From JAGVSR01 sp963750715 (GTDB lineage: Bacteria; Pseudomonadota; Alphaproteobacteria; Rhizobiales; Hyphomicrobiaceae), in assembly GCA_963750715.1 (NCBI GenBank), contig CAVVRP010000012.1, positions 868,001 through 932,000 of the forward strand: a DNA stretch of 64,000 nucleotides. The letters are read 5' to 3'. This document shows positions 25,641-34,784 of this stretch, piece by piece. How positions within the stretch are numbered: the stretch's first letter is position 1; every line of letters starts with the position of its first letter. A program made the position numbers and the translations under genes. Under the pieces are notes generated by a model. The model saw only the letters and a program-made list of their open reading frames with translations, was not told the DNA's origin and did not search any database.

Positions 25641-27185
25641 CTATACGCGTCGCTCAGGCCATAGCCGACCATCTGCCGGCCGGCCACGCATCCATGCCAA
25701 GGCCCTTGCCGGAGCTAGAAGCACGTTCGACAGCTGAAGACAGAGGGTCCACAGAAACGCGGGTAGACCCGCCACCGGCAAGAACACCACGACGAACGCA
25801 ATTAGGCGCGCTGCGCGTGCCGCTACATAACCGGCGACGCCGGCATAGTCGGCGCGGGCTTCCAGTGGCCACAGGCGACGCCACCAGCCCCGCGCGACAG
25901 AGAAGCCGAGAAGTCCCAGCACGAGTGCGGCCAGATAAGAGATCTGAACGATCGCAGGAATGCCGGGGAACAAACGCAGGTCTAACTCGCGCTGGCGATC
26001 GGAGTCTCGCATGCGCGCGTCGACGCCTTCGAGAATGACGTCGCCGGTGAGCTTGGCGGTGACCCCGCCGAACCAGTCGCCGAGTTGCCCGCGGATGGGG
26101 GCACTCGCCTCGCCGGTCGGCACCGCCGTCAAAAGCGTACGGCCACCGCCATCCCCCGAAGCCGTCACCGTCAGCCGTCCGCTGCCGGTGCCCAGCGATG
26201 ACAGGAAATCCGCATAGGTGGCTTTCTTGAGCGCGGCATCGAGGCCCGGCACCATGACTTTCCGCCAGAGCCAGTTTCGTCCCCCCGGCTGGCGCGGATC
26301 GGGTGATTTCAGCACGACAAGATTGACGTCGGCGGCCGCAGCCGCGTCGGCGAGTTCCCTGAAGCGCAGCCCGACATCCGCGCCGGCATTGTAGCGCAGC
26401 ATGTCGCCTTCGATCTTGCCTGTAACGACGACGGTCTGTCCTCGCAACGAACCAAGCGCGCGAGGCAGGCTTTGAGGATCGATGGCGTCGATCAGCGCGC
26501 CCTTTGTCTCGGGATCGAAGCGCGGCAGGCGCGTAAGGGCATCTGGCCCGCCCGGCTCCAGCGCCAGCACGCGCACGTCGGCTTTGTTCAACGGTCGTGT
26601 GAGTTGGAACAGTGCCTCATCGAACGCGGCTTCATCGGTAAGTTCAACCGCAAGATTGGAGCGCACGTCAGCGTGGAGGCGCTGGCCTTCCGGCGTCGTG
26701 GACTTGACCAGAGGGTAACTGTCCTCACTGATCACGACATACAGATCAGAATTGTCGGGAAGTTCATTCAGGGCCTCGCGCATCGCGAAGACGCTGTCTT
26801 TCGAGAGATAGAGCGACAGCCTCCCGCTCTCCGCCGCATTGGGTGCGAGCACGCCTGCGACACGCGCCATCTCTTCGGGATTGCCCGCCGTAAAAACCTC
26901 ACCCGCTTTGTTTGCAAACGACCAATGGCCTCCCGGCATAGGGTGTGCGGCCAGCGCCGTCGTGCCCGCCCCCGTTGCAGGAAGCATCTTAAGGTGGCGA
27001 ACGGTATCATCGAGCGCACCCGCGCCCTTGCGTGTCGCGCTGCCCGCGGCCCTGCCACTGGCTTCGCCGGCTTCTTCCATGACCTTGGTCAGCCAATTGG
27101 CCTCGGCCGGAACAGCGGCGGCACGCATTTCAACGCACAAGATTGATATCGTAAGCAGCAAAGCCCGTAACACCATGGGCGCCAT
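25641..27185 (-). CDS. Exported membrane-anchored protein of unknown function
   Basis: 514 aa. Signal peptide (residues 1-22), then a large periplasmic region of ~380 residues, then hydrophobic segments near the C-terminus (IVQISYLAALVLGLLGFSVA and LIAFVVVFLPVAGLPAFLWT). The periplasmic part has coding-quality composition but no motif I recognise; LYVVISEDSYPL and VNLVVLKSPDPRQPGG look like strands of an alpha/beta domain. It is divergent from the J-domain gene (155-bp gap), whose protein also has an exported N-terminal part, so the two might act together. Function not assigned. Confidence 0.6.
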   Translation of the reverse strand: MAPMVLRALLLTISILCVEMRAAAVPAEANWLTKVMEEAGEASGRAAGSATRKGAGALDDTVRHLKMLPATGAGTTALAAHPMPGGHWSFANKAGEVFTAGNPEEMARVAGVLAPNAAESGRLSLYLSKDSVFAMREALNELPDNSDLYVVISEDSYPLVKSTTPEGQRLHADVRSNLAVELTDEAAFDEALFQLTRPLNKADVRVLALEPGGPDALTRLPRFDPETKGALIDAIDPQSLPRALGSLRGQTVVVTGKIEGDMLRYNAGADVGLRFRELADAAAAADVNLVVLKSPDPRQPGGRNWLWRKVMVPGLDAALKKATYADFLSSLGTGSGRLTVTASGDGGGRTLLTAVPTGEASAPIRGQLGDWFGGVTAKLTGDVILEGVDARMRDSDRQRELDLRLFPGIPAIVQISYLAALVLGLLGFSVARGWWRRLWPLEARADYAGVAGYVAARAARLIAFVVVFLPVAGLPAFLWTLCLQLSNVLLAPARALAWMRGRPADGRLWPERRV

Positions 27186-27339
27186 TCGTCTTCTCCGCGA
27201 TCGTGATCCCAGTCAGCTTTTATAGCAAATCCGCATGTGACATAGACCCCTTCCCCGCAGCCTGCCCCCGCGCTGACACAAAGACGTCAAGGTGCTGTCC
27301 AACCATCCGAAACCGAATTCGAACCGTTGGGGAGGCTCG

Positions 27340-28977
27340 ATGATGCGAGCGACAGACACCAGCCGCGTTGGGGCGCCGCTACCGCTGGCCGCCGCCGTGG
27401 CGCTTGTGTTGCTATCAAGTGCGGCTTATCCGGCTTCCGATGTGACCTTTTCGTATGCCTGCCGCGCCGATCATCGCGGGCTCGAACTGATCCCGTCGGG
27501 GCCCCATACCTACGCGATCGTCGGCCCCTACCTGAGCCAGATCGTGACGGCGTGCTCTCCCAGCGACCGTTCGCGCTGCAAGACCTGGCGGCTGCACCGC
27601 TTCGACATCGACTGCAACGGCGCGCGGGTTCCCTGGATCGACATCGTTGGAGCCGCTGCGGCCATGACGCGGGCTCCGGCCTTCGTGCAGAACGATCAAC
27701 TGACAATTCGGATGGGGACATGGTGGTCGCAGCCAGACCGTGACGACTGGGGCCAAAGGCCGGTATGGAGCGACGAAACCGGCGATGGCGGAGCGACGTG
27801 GGTTCCATCGGCCGGTGCTTCGAATGAAGTGCAGATGCCGCCCGGGTTCGCACCGGTCATTGGCCTGCAGGCCAAGATCGGCGACGGCTTGGCACCGCAC
27901 CCCGCATCGGGTGGCGTGGCCGCGAACGATCCGCCGCCGTCGAAAATAAACCGGCAGGGCTCGCTGGTGAATGACACGAGCCGCACGGCAGCCTCGCCGT
28001 CGCCCGCAAAGCATGAGACGCCTGAAGCCACCACTCGTAAACCGGCCGTCGTGTTAGACAGTAAGGCGAAACCTGATGGCCTGCGCGATACGGTCGCCAA
28101 GTCGCAACCTGCCGGCGCCACCCGGTGCGTAGCTGATACGACGGCGTCCAAGCCGGAGGCTCCAATCGCCGACCCGGCGACAGCCGTCGTCCCAGCGTCC
28201 AGTGCACAACCGAAAATCCTCAACGGCGGCGGCAAAGAGACGGGCGATGCCGCCACAGCCAAGGGGCCGGAACCGTCCCCGAGCGCGTCCATGGCACCGC
28301 CACGCGAGACTGGTGCACTGCCCGAAAAGACGACCGCGGCATCCGACAGCGGTCCACCGGCAAAGCCGCTGCCAGAAAAGCCGCAGACCGTAGCCGCGGC
28401 CGAGCAGCCTTCAGCGCCGTCGGCGCCTGTCGTGACGACGCCATCGGACGCCAGGGGCAGCGCAAGGAACGGGCAGACCCAGTTGATGGTCATGCTGGCG
28501 GCTATTCTCGCAACCGCGTTGGCGGCTTACTTCTGGACCCGGCGCGATGACAAATGCGCCCGCATGCCCGTGGCGGCACGCGACTTCGCCGCAGCACCTG
28601 GACCCGCGAAAGAGCCAACTATGCAGGCAGCCGCGCCCGATACATTCGGGGCCCGGCTACGTCTCGAAGCGCCTTCACTGTCTGACATCCGCCACAACCA
28701 GAGCGAGGGCGGGCAACCACCGGCTGAACCGTTGTTGCAGCCCGCACCCATCGCGGAATGGAGCCCCACCAACTGCACCGAAGCCCTGCTGGCGCTCGGC
28801 GCGGGGCCCGACGCATCCGATGCCGCGCTGAAGAAAATCGTGGATGGTCTGCGCCAGAGCTGGCATCCCGACTTGGCACGCAGCGCCGAGGATCGCATCG
28901 CTCGCGAACGGCGCATGGTGCAGATCAATGTGGCCTGGGACATCCTGTCGGCGAAGCCAGGCGCACGAGCGGCCTGA
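27340..28977 (+). CDS. Membrane-anchored protein with periplasmic N-terminus and C-terminal J domain
   Basis: 545 aa from ATG 27340, with GGGGAGG just upstream. Order: signal peptide (1-30), a globular domain of ~150 residues with four cysteines (YACRADHRGLELIPSGPH, SDRSRCKTWRLHRFDIDC), a long Pro/Ala/Lys linker (~190-380), one transmembrane helix (~382-402, MVMLAAILATALAAYFW), a second linker, and a C-terminal J-like domain (~475-545) with HPD at 509-511 in SWHPDLA and MVQINVAWDIL. The J domain should face the cytoplasm and stimulate DnaK ATPase there. The periplasmic domain is unrecognised. It is divergent from an exported protein and convergent with manC. Confidence 0.75.
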   Translation: MMRATDTSRVGAPLPLAAAVALVLLSSAAYPASDVTFSYACRADHRGLELIPSGPHTYAIVGPYLSQIVTACSPSDRSRCKTWRLHRFDIDCNGARVPWIDIVGAAAAMTRAPAFVQNDQLTIRMGTWWSQPDRDDWGQRPVWSDETGDGGATWVPSAGASNEVQMPPGFAPVIGLQAKIGDGLAPHPASGGVAANDPPPSKINRQGSLVNDTSRTAASPSPAKHETPEATTRKPAVVLDSKAKPDGLRDTVAKSQPAGATRCVADTTASKPEAPIADPATAVVPASSAQPKILNGGGKETGDAATAKGPEPSPSASMAPPRETGALPEKTTAASDSGPPAKPLPEKPQTVAAAEQPSAPSAPVVTTPSDARGSARNGQTQLMVMLAAILATALAAYFWTRRDDKCARMPVAARDFAAAPGPAKEPTMQAAAPDTFGARLRLEAPSLSDIRHNQSEGGQPPAEPLLQPAPIAEWSPTNCTEALLALGAGPDASDAALKKIVDGLRQSWHPDLARSAEDRIARERRMVQINVAWDILSAKPGARAA

Positions 28978-28984
28978 GCAAACC

Positions 28985-30430
28985 CTACTTCGTTTCTTCC
29001 GGCGCGCGGTGATAGATGTCGTCCGTGCGCACGATATCGTCCTCGCCCAGGTAGGAGCCGATCTGGACCTCGATCAGTTCGAGCGGCACTTTGCCGGGGT
29101 TCTCGAGCCGGTGCCACTGCGTCGAGAAAATGTACACGCTCTCATTTTCGCGCACGAGCTTTTCGGAATCGCCGATCACGACCTTCGCCGTGCCCTGGAC
29201 GACGATCCAGTGCTCGGAACGATGATGATGCATTTGCATGGACAGTTTGCCACCAGGCTTCACATGCAGCAATTTGACCTGGAAGCGGGCACCGATGTTG
29301 AGCGTCTCGAAGTAGCCCCACGGGCGGTAATTGCGAAGATGCTGCTCCTGTTCCTTTCGGTTGGAGCGCTTTAGTTCCGCGACGATCTTGGACACGTCCT
29401 GCGTGCGGCTCTTGTCGACCACGAGCAGTGCGTCGGGCGTATCCACGATGACGAGATCGCGCACGCCGATGGTCGAGATCAGCCCCTTTTCGGCATGAAC
29501 GTAGCAGTTGTGTGTATCTTTCAGGACGGCATCGCCATGGACGTAGTTCTCATTCTTATCGCGGGGCGCGATCTCCCAAAGCGACGACCATGACCCGACA
29601 TCGTTCCAGCCGACGTCGATGGGCAGCATGGCGGCGGCCTGCGTCCTCTCCAACACCGCATAGTCGACGGAAATGTTCGGCGCAGCGGCGAAGCTCGCGC
29701 GGTCGAGGCGCACGAAGTCAAGATCGTCCTGCGCCTTGGCGAGCGCGGAGCGCGCAGCCTCCAGAACACGCGGCTCCAGCACAGCCAGTTCTTCGAGGAA
29801 CGTGCGGGCATGAAGAACGAAGATGCCGCTGTTCCAGAAGTATCGGCCGGACGCGACGTACTGCTCGGCGGTACGCTTATCGGGCTTTTCGAAAAAGGCA
29901 TCAACGCTGTAGGCGCTGCCATTGAAGCCTTCGAGTGGCGCGCCCTGAAGAATGTAACCGTAACCGGTATGGGGTTCGGAGGGCTTGATGCCGAACAGCA
30001 CGAGTTTGCCCGTGGCGGCAACCTTCGCCGCGCGCTTCATGCCCTCGACGAACGTTGCCTCGTCCTTGACGGCATGGTCGGACGGCATGACCGCCAGGAT
30101 TGCATTGGGGTTTTCCTGCGATGCGGCGAGCGCGGCGACGGCAATTGCGGCGGCCGTGTTGCGCGCTACGGGTTCGAGGATGATCGCCTTGGGCTCGACG
30201 CCCGAGCGTTCGATCTCCTCCCGGACCAGGAACCGGTGATCGTTGTTACACAATAGGATCGGCGCAGCGAAGCCCGCACCGGGCTTCAGCCGCAGCAGCG
30301 TCGAGCCAAGAAAGGATGAACTCTGCCCGTTGAAGAAACGGATGAACTGTTTGGGATACATCGACCGCGACAACGGCCACAAGCGGGTGCCCGATCCACC
30401 GGACAGGATGACGGGAACGATCATGCTCAT
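28985..30430 (-). CDS. manC: Mannose-1-phosphate guanylyltransferase / mannose-6-phosphate isomerase
   Basis: 481 aa, typical of the bifunctional enzyme. N-terminal nucleotidyltransferase: PVILSGGSGTRLWPLSR signature, VMPSDHAVKDE, FFEKPD. C-terminal type II PMI cupin: RPWGYFETLNIG, KPGGKLSMQMHHHRSEHWIV. It makes GDP-mannose for exopolysaccharide, lipopolysaccharide or GDP-fucose. It is downstream of the HerA-like gene with a 150-bp gap, and no polysaccharide cluster surrounds it. Confidence 0.95.
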   Translation of the reverse strand: MSMIVPVILSGGSGTRLWPLSRSMYPKQFIRFFNGQSSSFLGSTLLRLKPGAGFAAPILLCNNDHRFLVREEIERSGVEPKAIILEPVARNTAAAIAVAALAASQENPNAILAVMPSDHAVKDEATFVEGMKRAAKVAATGKLVLFGIKPSEPHTGYGYILQGAPLEGFNGSAYSVDAFFEKPDKRTAEQYVASGRYFWNSGIFVLHARTFLEELAVLEPRVLEAARSALAKAQDDLDFVRLDRASFAAAPNISVDYAVLERTQAAAMLPIDVGWNDVGSWSSLWEIAPRDKNENYVHGDAVLKDTHNCYVHAEKGLISTIGVRDLVIVDTPDALLVVDKSRTQDVSKIVAELKRSNRKEQEQHLRNYRPWGYFETLNIGARFQVKLLHVKPGGKLSMQMHHHRSEHWIVVQGTAKVVIGDSEKLVRENESVYIFSTQWHRLENPGKVPLELIEVQIGSYLGEDDIVRTDDIYHRAPEETK

Positions 30431-30581
30431 GGTCGAGAATCCTCACATGACGTGCTTTTGGCATGGCGAATTTAACGAGGGCGGATTAGCCCAGGCCTCG
30501 TAAGCGGCTCGAAGGCCATCGATCCGGTCGTGGATCTCTCCGACGGAATATAGCGGTTTGATCAACGCACGTCGAACGCGA

Positions 30582-32549
30582 TCAGCGTTGTTGCGGACGC
30601 AATAACCGTTCGCGAAGCGACTGCCGTGCGGCGACGGGATCGGGTGACGGCGTGTAAGGCTGCGGCGCCTCGCGCCGCACGGGTGCCGCCGGCGCCGTTG
30701 CCGGAGCGCTGTCCCGCCGAAGCAACGTTTGTGAACCGAGCCTGGGCGCGGGCGGAGCCGGGGGTGCTGCCATCCGCATAGGATCCGCTGCCGGAGCGGG
30801 AGAATGCTCGTCGTGACCGACGTTGCCCGCGATGCCGAACGCGTCCGCCAGCATCTGGGCCTGCATGCTCGAGTCCATGCCATGGCCAAGGCCAGCCGAG
30901 CGCCATCGTTCGACGACATGATCGAGGAAGTTCTCGTCGCCGACCGACGTCTGCCACTTCTCCGAGAATTTCGCTGTTGAAGAACGCGGCAGGGCATTCT
31001 TGGGCAGTTCATCGAACTTTATGCGGACCGGGAGGGCGACGCCGTCGCCGAAAGCGATGGCTTCGCGCTGGCCGAGCGCCGACAGGAACTCGAGCAGGCC
31101 AGAGCCGGTATCGGAAATCGCCGACGTGACGATGGCCTGGTCGCGGTCGTTCGACATACGGAGTGCGAAAACGGTATTGCACTGTGACAGGATGGTCGGA
31201 TCGATCTCTGCCGGGCGCTGCGTCACCACGCACAACGACGCGCCGTATTTGCGGCCTTCCTTGGCAATCTTGGCAATCGCCCGCTTGCACGGCTCGAAAC
31301 CGAGATTGGGCTCCAGCGGCACGTAGCGGTGCGCTTCCTCGCAAACAAGCGTAACGGGAATTTGTCCTTCGCTCCACAGAGCGAAATCGAACGTCATGCG
31401 GCACAGCACCGAGACGACCACGTTGACGATCTCGGTCGGCAGTCCCGTCAGCTCGAGAATCGTGATCGGTTTGTTGTTGACCGGCACGCGGAAAATGCGC
31501 GACAGCACCTGGGCCATACCGTCATAGACGGTGAGTGAACCGAACATGAAAGCGTAGCGGGCGTCCTGAGAGATGGTGTCGATCTTGGTCTTGAGGTTGC
31601 GGTAGGGTGTCAGATCCTTCTTGTTTTCGAGCTTACCCATGCGCTCGTCGATAAGGCTGGTCAGATCGGAAATTCGGTAAGGAACCGGGGTGTCGACGGT
31701 GAATCGATTGGCATCGAGCATGCCACGGCGCAGCTTCTGCGTTTCCGCTGCGCGGCCGGCGCTATAGCGGCTCTTGGCCATCGGGATGAGTTCCTGCAGG
31801 ATTTCGATCTCCGCCTTGCGGTTGGGATCGCCGACCAGAACTTCGACGGCTTCTTCGAAGTTCAGCAGCCACAGCGGCAGCTGCATGTTGCGCGGACTGA
31901 TAACCTCGGCCATGTCACCGAATGCCGTCGCATACTCATTGTGCGGATCAAGCAGGACGATGTGAGCGGCGGGATGCTTTTCCAGGATCGAGCGCAGGAT
32001 GAGCGCGGTGGTGCACGACTTGCCTGTACCCGTCGTGCCAAGAATCGCGAAATGCTTGCCGAGCAGGTCGTCGACACGTACCATTGCCGATATCGTGGGG
32101 TCCTGGCGGATGCAGCCGACCCGAACGGATTTCTCGCCGGTCCCGCAGAATGCGAGTTGCAGTTCGCTCTTGGATGCCACGCGAACACGGTCGCCGAGGC
32201 CGGGATACTGGGTCGTACCGCGGTTGAACGAGACGATGCAGCCTTCCGCATCCTTCCAGAGTTCGCCGACAAGCCCGAGTTCCGCGATCCAGATTTCGGG
32301 GTCGCCCGCCCGCTGCGCAGGAACTGGAACGCTGAGACCCGAAACGATGGCGAGCACGACGCTGGCGCCGACGTCGATGCCAAGCAGAGTGCCCATTTCG
32401 GGCCGGCCGTCGCGATTCATGGTCGACCCTTTCTGCGGCCCGTCCAGAAGCACGATGGCTTTCGATCCCGTCACCGAAACGATGCGGCCGATGGAGCTAT
32501 CCGCAGGACCGCTTGCTGAGCGGGTTTGCATGTCCAGCGTTGCTTGCAT
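30582..32549 (-). CDS. HerA-like (DUF87) hexameric ATPase
   Basis: 655 aa from ATG 32549, which has GAGGAG 9 nt upstream; an alternative ATG at 32582 abuts the kinase stop (TAAATG). N-terminal HAS-type barrel, then Walker A LGTTGTGKSCTTALILRSIL, DPHNEYATAFGDM, Walker B VTLVCEEAHRYVP, and the arginine-finger region CVVTQRPAEIDPTI. HerA proteins are FtsK-related motors that pump DNA, usually with a nuclease such as NurA. No nuclease gene is nearby. The C-terminal ~110 residues are Pro/Ala-rich and disordered. It is directly downstream of a histidine kinase, so translation is probably coupled. Confidence 0.85.
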   Translation of the reverse strand: MQATLDMQTRSASGPADSSIGRIVSVTGSKAIVLLDGPQKGSTMNRDGRPEMGTLLGIDVGASVVLAIVSGLSVPVPAQRAGDPEIWIAELGLVGELWKDAEGCIVSFNRGTTQYPGLGDRVRVASKSELQLAFCGTGEKSVRVGCIRQDPTISAMVRVDDLLGKHFAILGTTGTGKSCTTALILRSILEKHPAAHIVLLDPHNEYATAFGDMAEVISPRNMQLPLWLLNFEEAVEVLVGDPNRKAEIEILQELIPMAKSRYSAGRAAETQKLRRGMLDANRFTVDTPVPYRISDLTSLIDERMGKLENKKDLTPYRNLKTKIDTISQDARYAFMFGSLTVYDGMAQVLSRIFRVPVNNKPITILELTGLPTEIVNVVVSVLCRMTFDFALWSEGQIPVTLVCEEAHRYVPLEPNLGFEPCKRAIAKIAKEGRKYGASLCVVTQRPAEIDPTILSQCNTVFALRMSNDRDQAIVTSAISDTGSGLLEFLSALGQREAIAFGDGVALPVRIKFDELPKNALPRSSTAKFSEKWQTSVGDENFLDHVVERWRSAGLGHGMDSSMQAQMLADAFGIAGNVGHDEHSPAPAADPMRMAAPPAPPAPRLGSQTLLRRDSAPATAPAAPVRREAPQPYTPSPDPVAARQSLRERLLRPQQR

Positions 32550-32582
32550 GTGCGAACACTCCTCGGTCCGGTCGGAAGTCAT

Positions 32583-33455
32583 TTATTTGCCAAATACAGT
32601 CTCACGCGCTTCGATCACAGAGACCCGATCGAAAGGCGGAAGCTTGACGATGACGTCAGTACCCAGCCCCTTGGTGCTGCGCATATCAAAATCGCCGCCA
32701 TGAAGGGATATCAGCGACTTCGCGATCGGCAGGCCCAGTCCCGTGCCTTCGCGCCAGCGCGCGCGGCTGCCGTCTACCTGTCCGAACGGCGTCAGGGCGA
32801 CATGGACTTCCTCAGGCGTCATGCCGACGCCCGTATCGCGAACGGCGATCATCGCGCCATCGTCGGCCAAGCGAGACACCTCGACCATTGCCGATCCGCC
32901 GGGCTTGGTGAATTTGATCGCGTTAGAAATCAGATTGCCAAAGACCTGCGTGAGCTTGACCGCATCGCCACGCAGGCGCGGCAGGCCGACAGCCAGGCGC
33001 GTAGTCAGCGTGACGCCGGATTCCTCGGCCAGCTTCTCGAAGCTCGCGGCGATGGAAAGAATGATCTCTTCGATATCGATCTCGCGGGCATCGAGAGCGT
33101 ATTTTCCGCTCTGCATCTTGGAGATGTCGAGAATGTCATTGATGACTGCCAGCAGGTGGCTCGAAGCGTCGAAAATGAGCTTAGCGTATTCGACGATCTC
33201 GCCGTCGCCGAGATGGCGCCGTTCCTGCTCGGTGAGAAGCTTTGAGAAGCCCATGATGGTATTGAGCGGGGTGCGCAGCTCATGGCTCATGTTCGAGATG
33301 AATTCGGATTTGACGCGCTGCGCCACCTCCGATTCGACACGCGCCGCGTTCTCGGCTTCACGCGTGCGCTGTCGCAGCACCGCCGCGCCGCACAGGCCAC
33401 CGTATTCCGACATTAGGGACGTCGTGCTGACTTTGCCGAATGCTCCGGTAAACAT
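32583..33455 (-). CDS. Sensor histidine kinase lacking a visible sensor domain
   Basis: 290 aa. HisKA dimerisation domain with the phospho-acceptor His in FISNMSHELRTPLNTIMGFS, then HATPase: N box GNLISNAIKFT, G1 VRDTGVGMTPEE, G2 GTGLGLPIAKSLI. The N-terminal ~40 residues contain no membrane helix or PAS domain, so input must come from a partner or the kinase is cytosolic. No response regulator is adjacent. Its TAA is immediately followed by an ATG of the HerA-like gene. The 33456-33592 gap holds no gene. Confidence 0.9.
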   Translation of the reverse strand: MFTGAFGKVSTTSLMSEYGGLCGAAVLRQRTREAENAARVESEVAQRVKSEFISNMSHELRTPLNTIMGFSKLLTEQERRHLGDGEIVEYAKLIFDASSHLLAVINDILDISKMQSGKYALDAREIDIEEIILSIAASFEKLAEESGVTLTTRLAVGLPRLRGDAVKLTQVFGNLISNAIKFTKPGGSAMVEVSRLADDGAMIAVRDTGVGMTPEEVHVALTPFGQVDGSRARWREGTGLGLPIAKSLISLHGGDFDMRSTKGLGTDVIVKLPPFDRVSVIEARETVFGK

Positions 33456-33592
33456 TCATCCACGCAGGTTCTGGAGATACCACGCGAAACATTAGCGGTG
33501 CATTGGATAAGGGAAGGTTAATGACTTAGGCGGTATTTTCAGGGTACGGACGATTAGTGCCTGTCAAGACAACAGGTGTCTGAGGAACGGGC

Positions 33593-34303
33593 TTAACGAA
33601 CGGTAAATTTTATCGGAACCCGCTCTTCGTAGGCCGTTTGGGCCAGTTCTTCTGGGATCGGCGGGAACGGTGCTGCCCTTTCGATCATGCGAATTGCGGC
33701 ATCGTCGAGAAGCTTGTTGCCCGAACTCATTTCGACAACGCTGGACAGGAGCTGGCCGGCCGCGTCGAGCTTGAAGCGCACGATCACCGTGCCCGCCGCC
33801 CGGGTACTCGGCGCAAACTTCTTCTTGCCAAGATGCGTCCACAGCTTGCCGCGATACGCATTGAGCGCGGTTGCATCACCGCCCGTCTGCGCCGCGCCGG
33901 CTGCCTGCTTCTCCTCGACCGCGACCTGCGGAACCTGTTCGAGGGTGGCGATCTGCTGGGGACGAGGCTGCTCCTGTCTGATCTCCTCGACGATCTGTTC
34001 CTGCTCGGGTCCAGCCATCGATTGAATGACCTTGGTGTCTTCGACTTCCTTGACCGCCTTCACTTCCTCTATAGCGGACTGCGCCTCGCTCATCTCGACA
34101 GGTTCGGCTTCAAGTGCCGACGTGGAGATTTCGGCGTCTCCCGTTTTGGACAGCCCTTCGATGGAAATTCCAGCTTCTGCAACGAGTTGATCGTCTCCAG
34201 ATCCCTGATCGAGCGAGGCGCCACGGGCGGTGACAAGGAAAAGCGAGGCGATGGCTGCGTGAAGCGCCACAGACACCATCCATGTGATCGCGCGCAAGGA
34301 CAT
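33593..34303 (-). CDS. tonB: Energy transducer TonB
   Basis: 236 aa from ATG 34303, 7 bp after exbD. Short cytoplasmic start, one membrane helix (residues ~8-25, WMVSVALHAAIASLFLVTA), a long Glu/Pro/Gln-rich periplasmic spacer, and a C-terminal TonB fold of ~80 residues (AGTVIVRFKLDAAGQLLSSV, ASSGNKLLDDAAIRMIERA-like helix, FPPIPEEL). It transmits proton-motive force from ExbBD to outer-membrane receptors, one of which is divergently encoded from 36406. Confidence 0.92.
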   Translation of the reverse strand: MSLRAITWMVSVALHAAIASLFLVTARGASLDQGSGDDQLVAEAGISIEGLSKTGDAEISTSALEAEPVEMSEAQSAIEEVKAVKEVEDTKVIQSMAGPEQEQIVEEIRQEQPRPQQIATLEQVPQVAVEEKQAAGAAQTGGDATALNAYRGKLWTHLGKKKFAPSTRAAGTVIVRFKLDAAGQLLSSVVEMSSGNKLLDDAAIRMIERAAPFPPIPEELAQTAYEERVPIKFTVR

Positions 34304-34310
34304 CACACCC

Positions 34311-34784
34311 TCACGGACCGGCGGCCGGCGCGGGCGGTGCAGATGCGCCAGGTGTAACCTGTTGCGACAGAAGCGAAACGCGGCCGTATCCTCCCTCCCC
34401 AAGACGGCCGAGGATTTCCATGACGTCGCCATAGGCGTTCTTCTTGTCGGCACGGACATAAACCACGGCGTCGCCCTCTGCGGCACGGATCTGCCGCAGG
34501 CGCGGAACGAGCCCATCGCGACTGACGAATTCATCGCGGATCTGCAACCGGCCGTCCGACGTCAGCGTCACCACCATCGGTTTTGTGGTCTGGCCTACCT
34601 TGGCCGCGGAAGTCTTGGGAAGTTCGACGGGTACTCCCGACACCATCAGGGGCGCTGCGACCATGAAAATGATCAGCAGCACCAGCATGACATCGACGAA
34701 CGGCGTGATGTTGATCTCGGCGACCGGCCGGTAGGTGGCGCCATCATCATCGTCCGACGGCGCAATGTTCGCCGACATGCCCAT
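34311..34784 (-). CDS. exbD: Biopolymer transporter ExbD
   Basis: 157 aa. EINITPFVDVMLVLLIIFMV contains the membrane Asp required for proton coupling; the periplasmic domain follows (TKPMVVTLTSDGRLQI, VVYVRADKKNAYGDVMEIL). Start overlaps the exbB stop by one base (TAATG). Part of the exbB-exbD-tonB operon. Confidence 0.95.
   Translation of the reverse strand: MGMSANIAPSDDDDGATYRPVAEINITPFVDVMLVLLIIFMVAAPLMVSGVPVELPKTSAAKVGQTTKPMVVTLTSDGRLQIRDEFVSRDGLVPRLRQIRAAEGDAVVYVRADKKNAYGDVMEILGRLGEGGYGRVSLLSQQVTPGASAPPAPAAGP

Noticed and set aside
30582..32549. HerA-like ATPase as an antiphage defence system
   Set aside because: Defence HerA systems carry a nuclease or Sir2/DUF4297 partner next door; here the neighbours are a kinase and manC, and the sirtuin at 16 kb is an ordinary deacetylase type.
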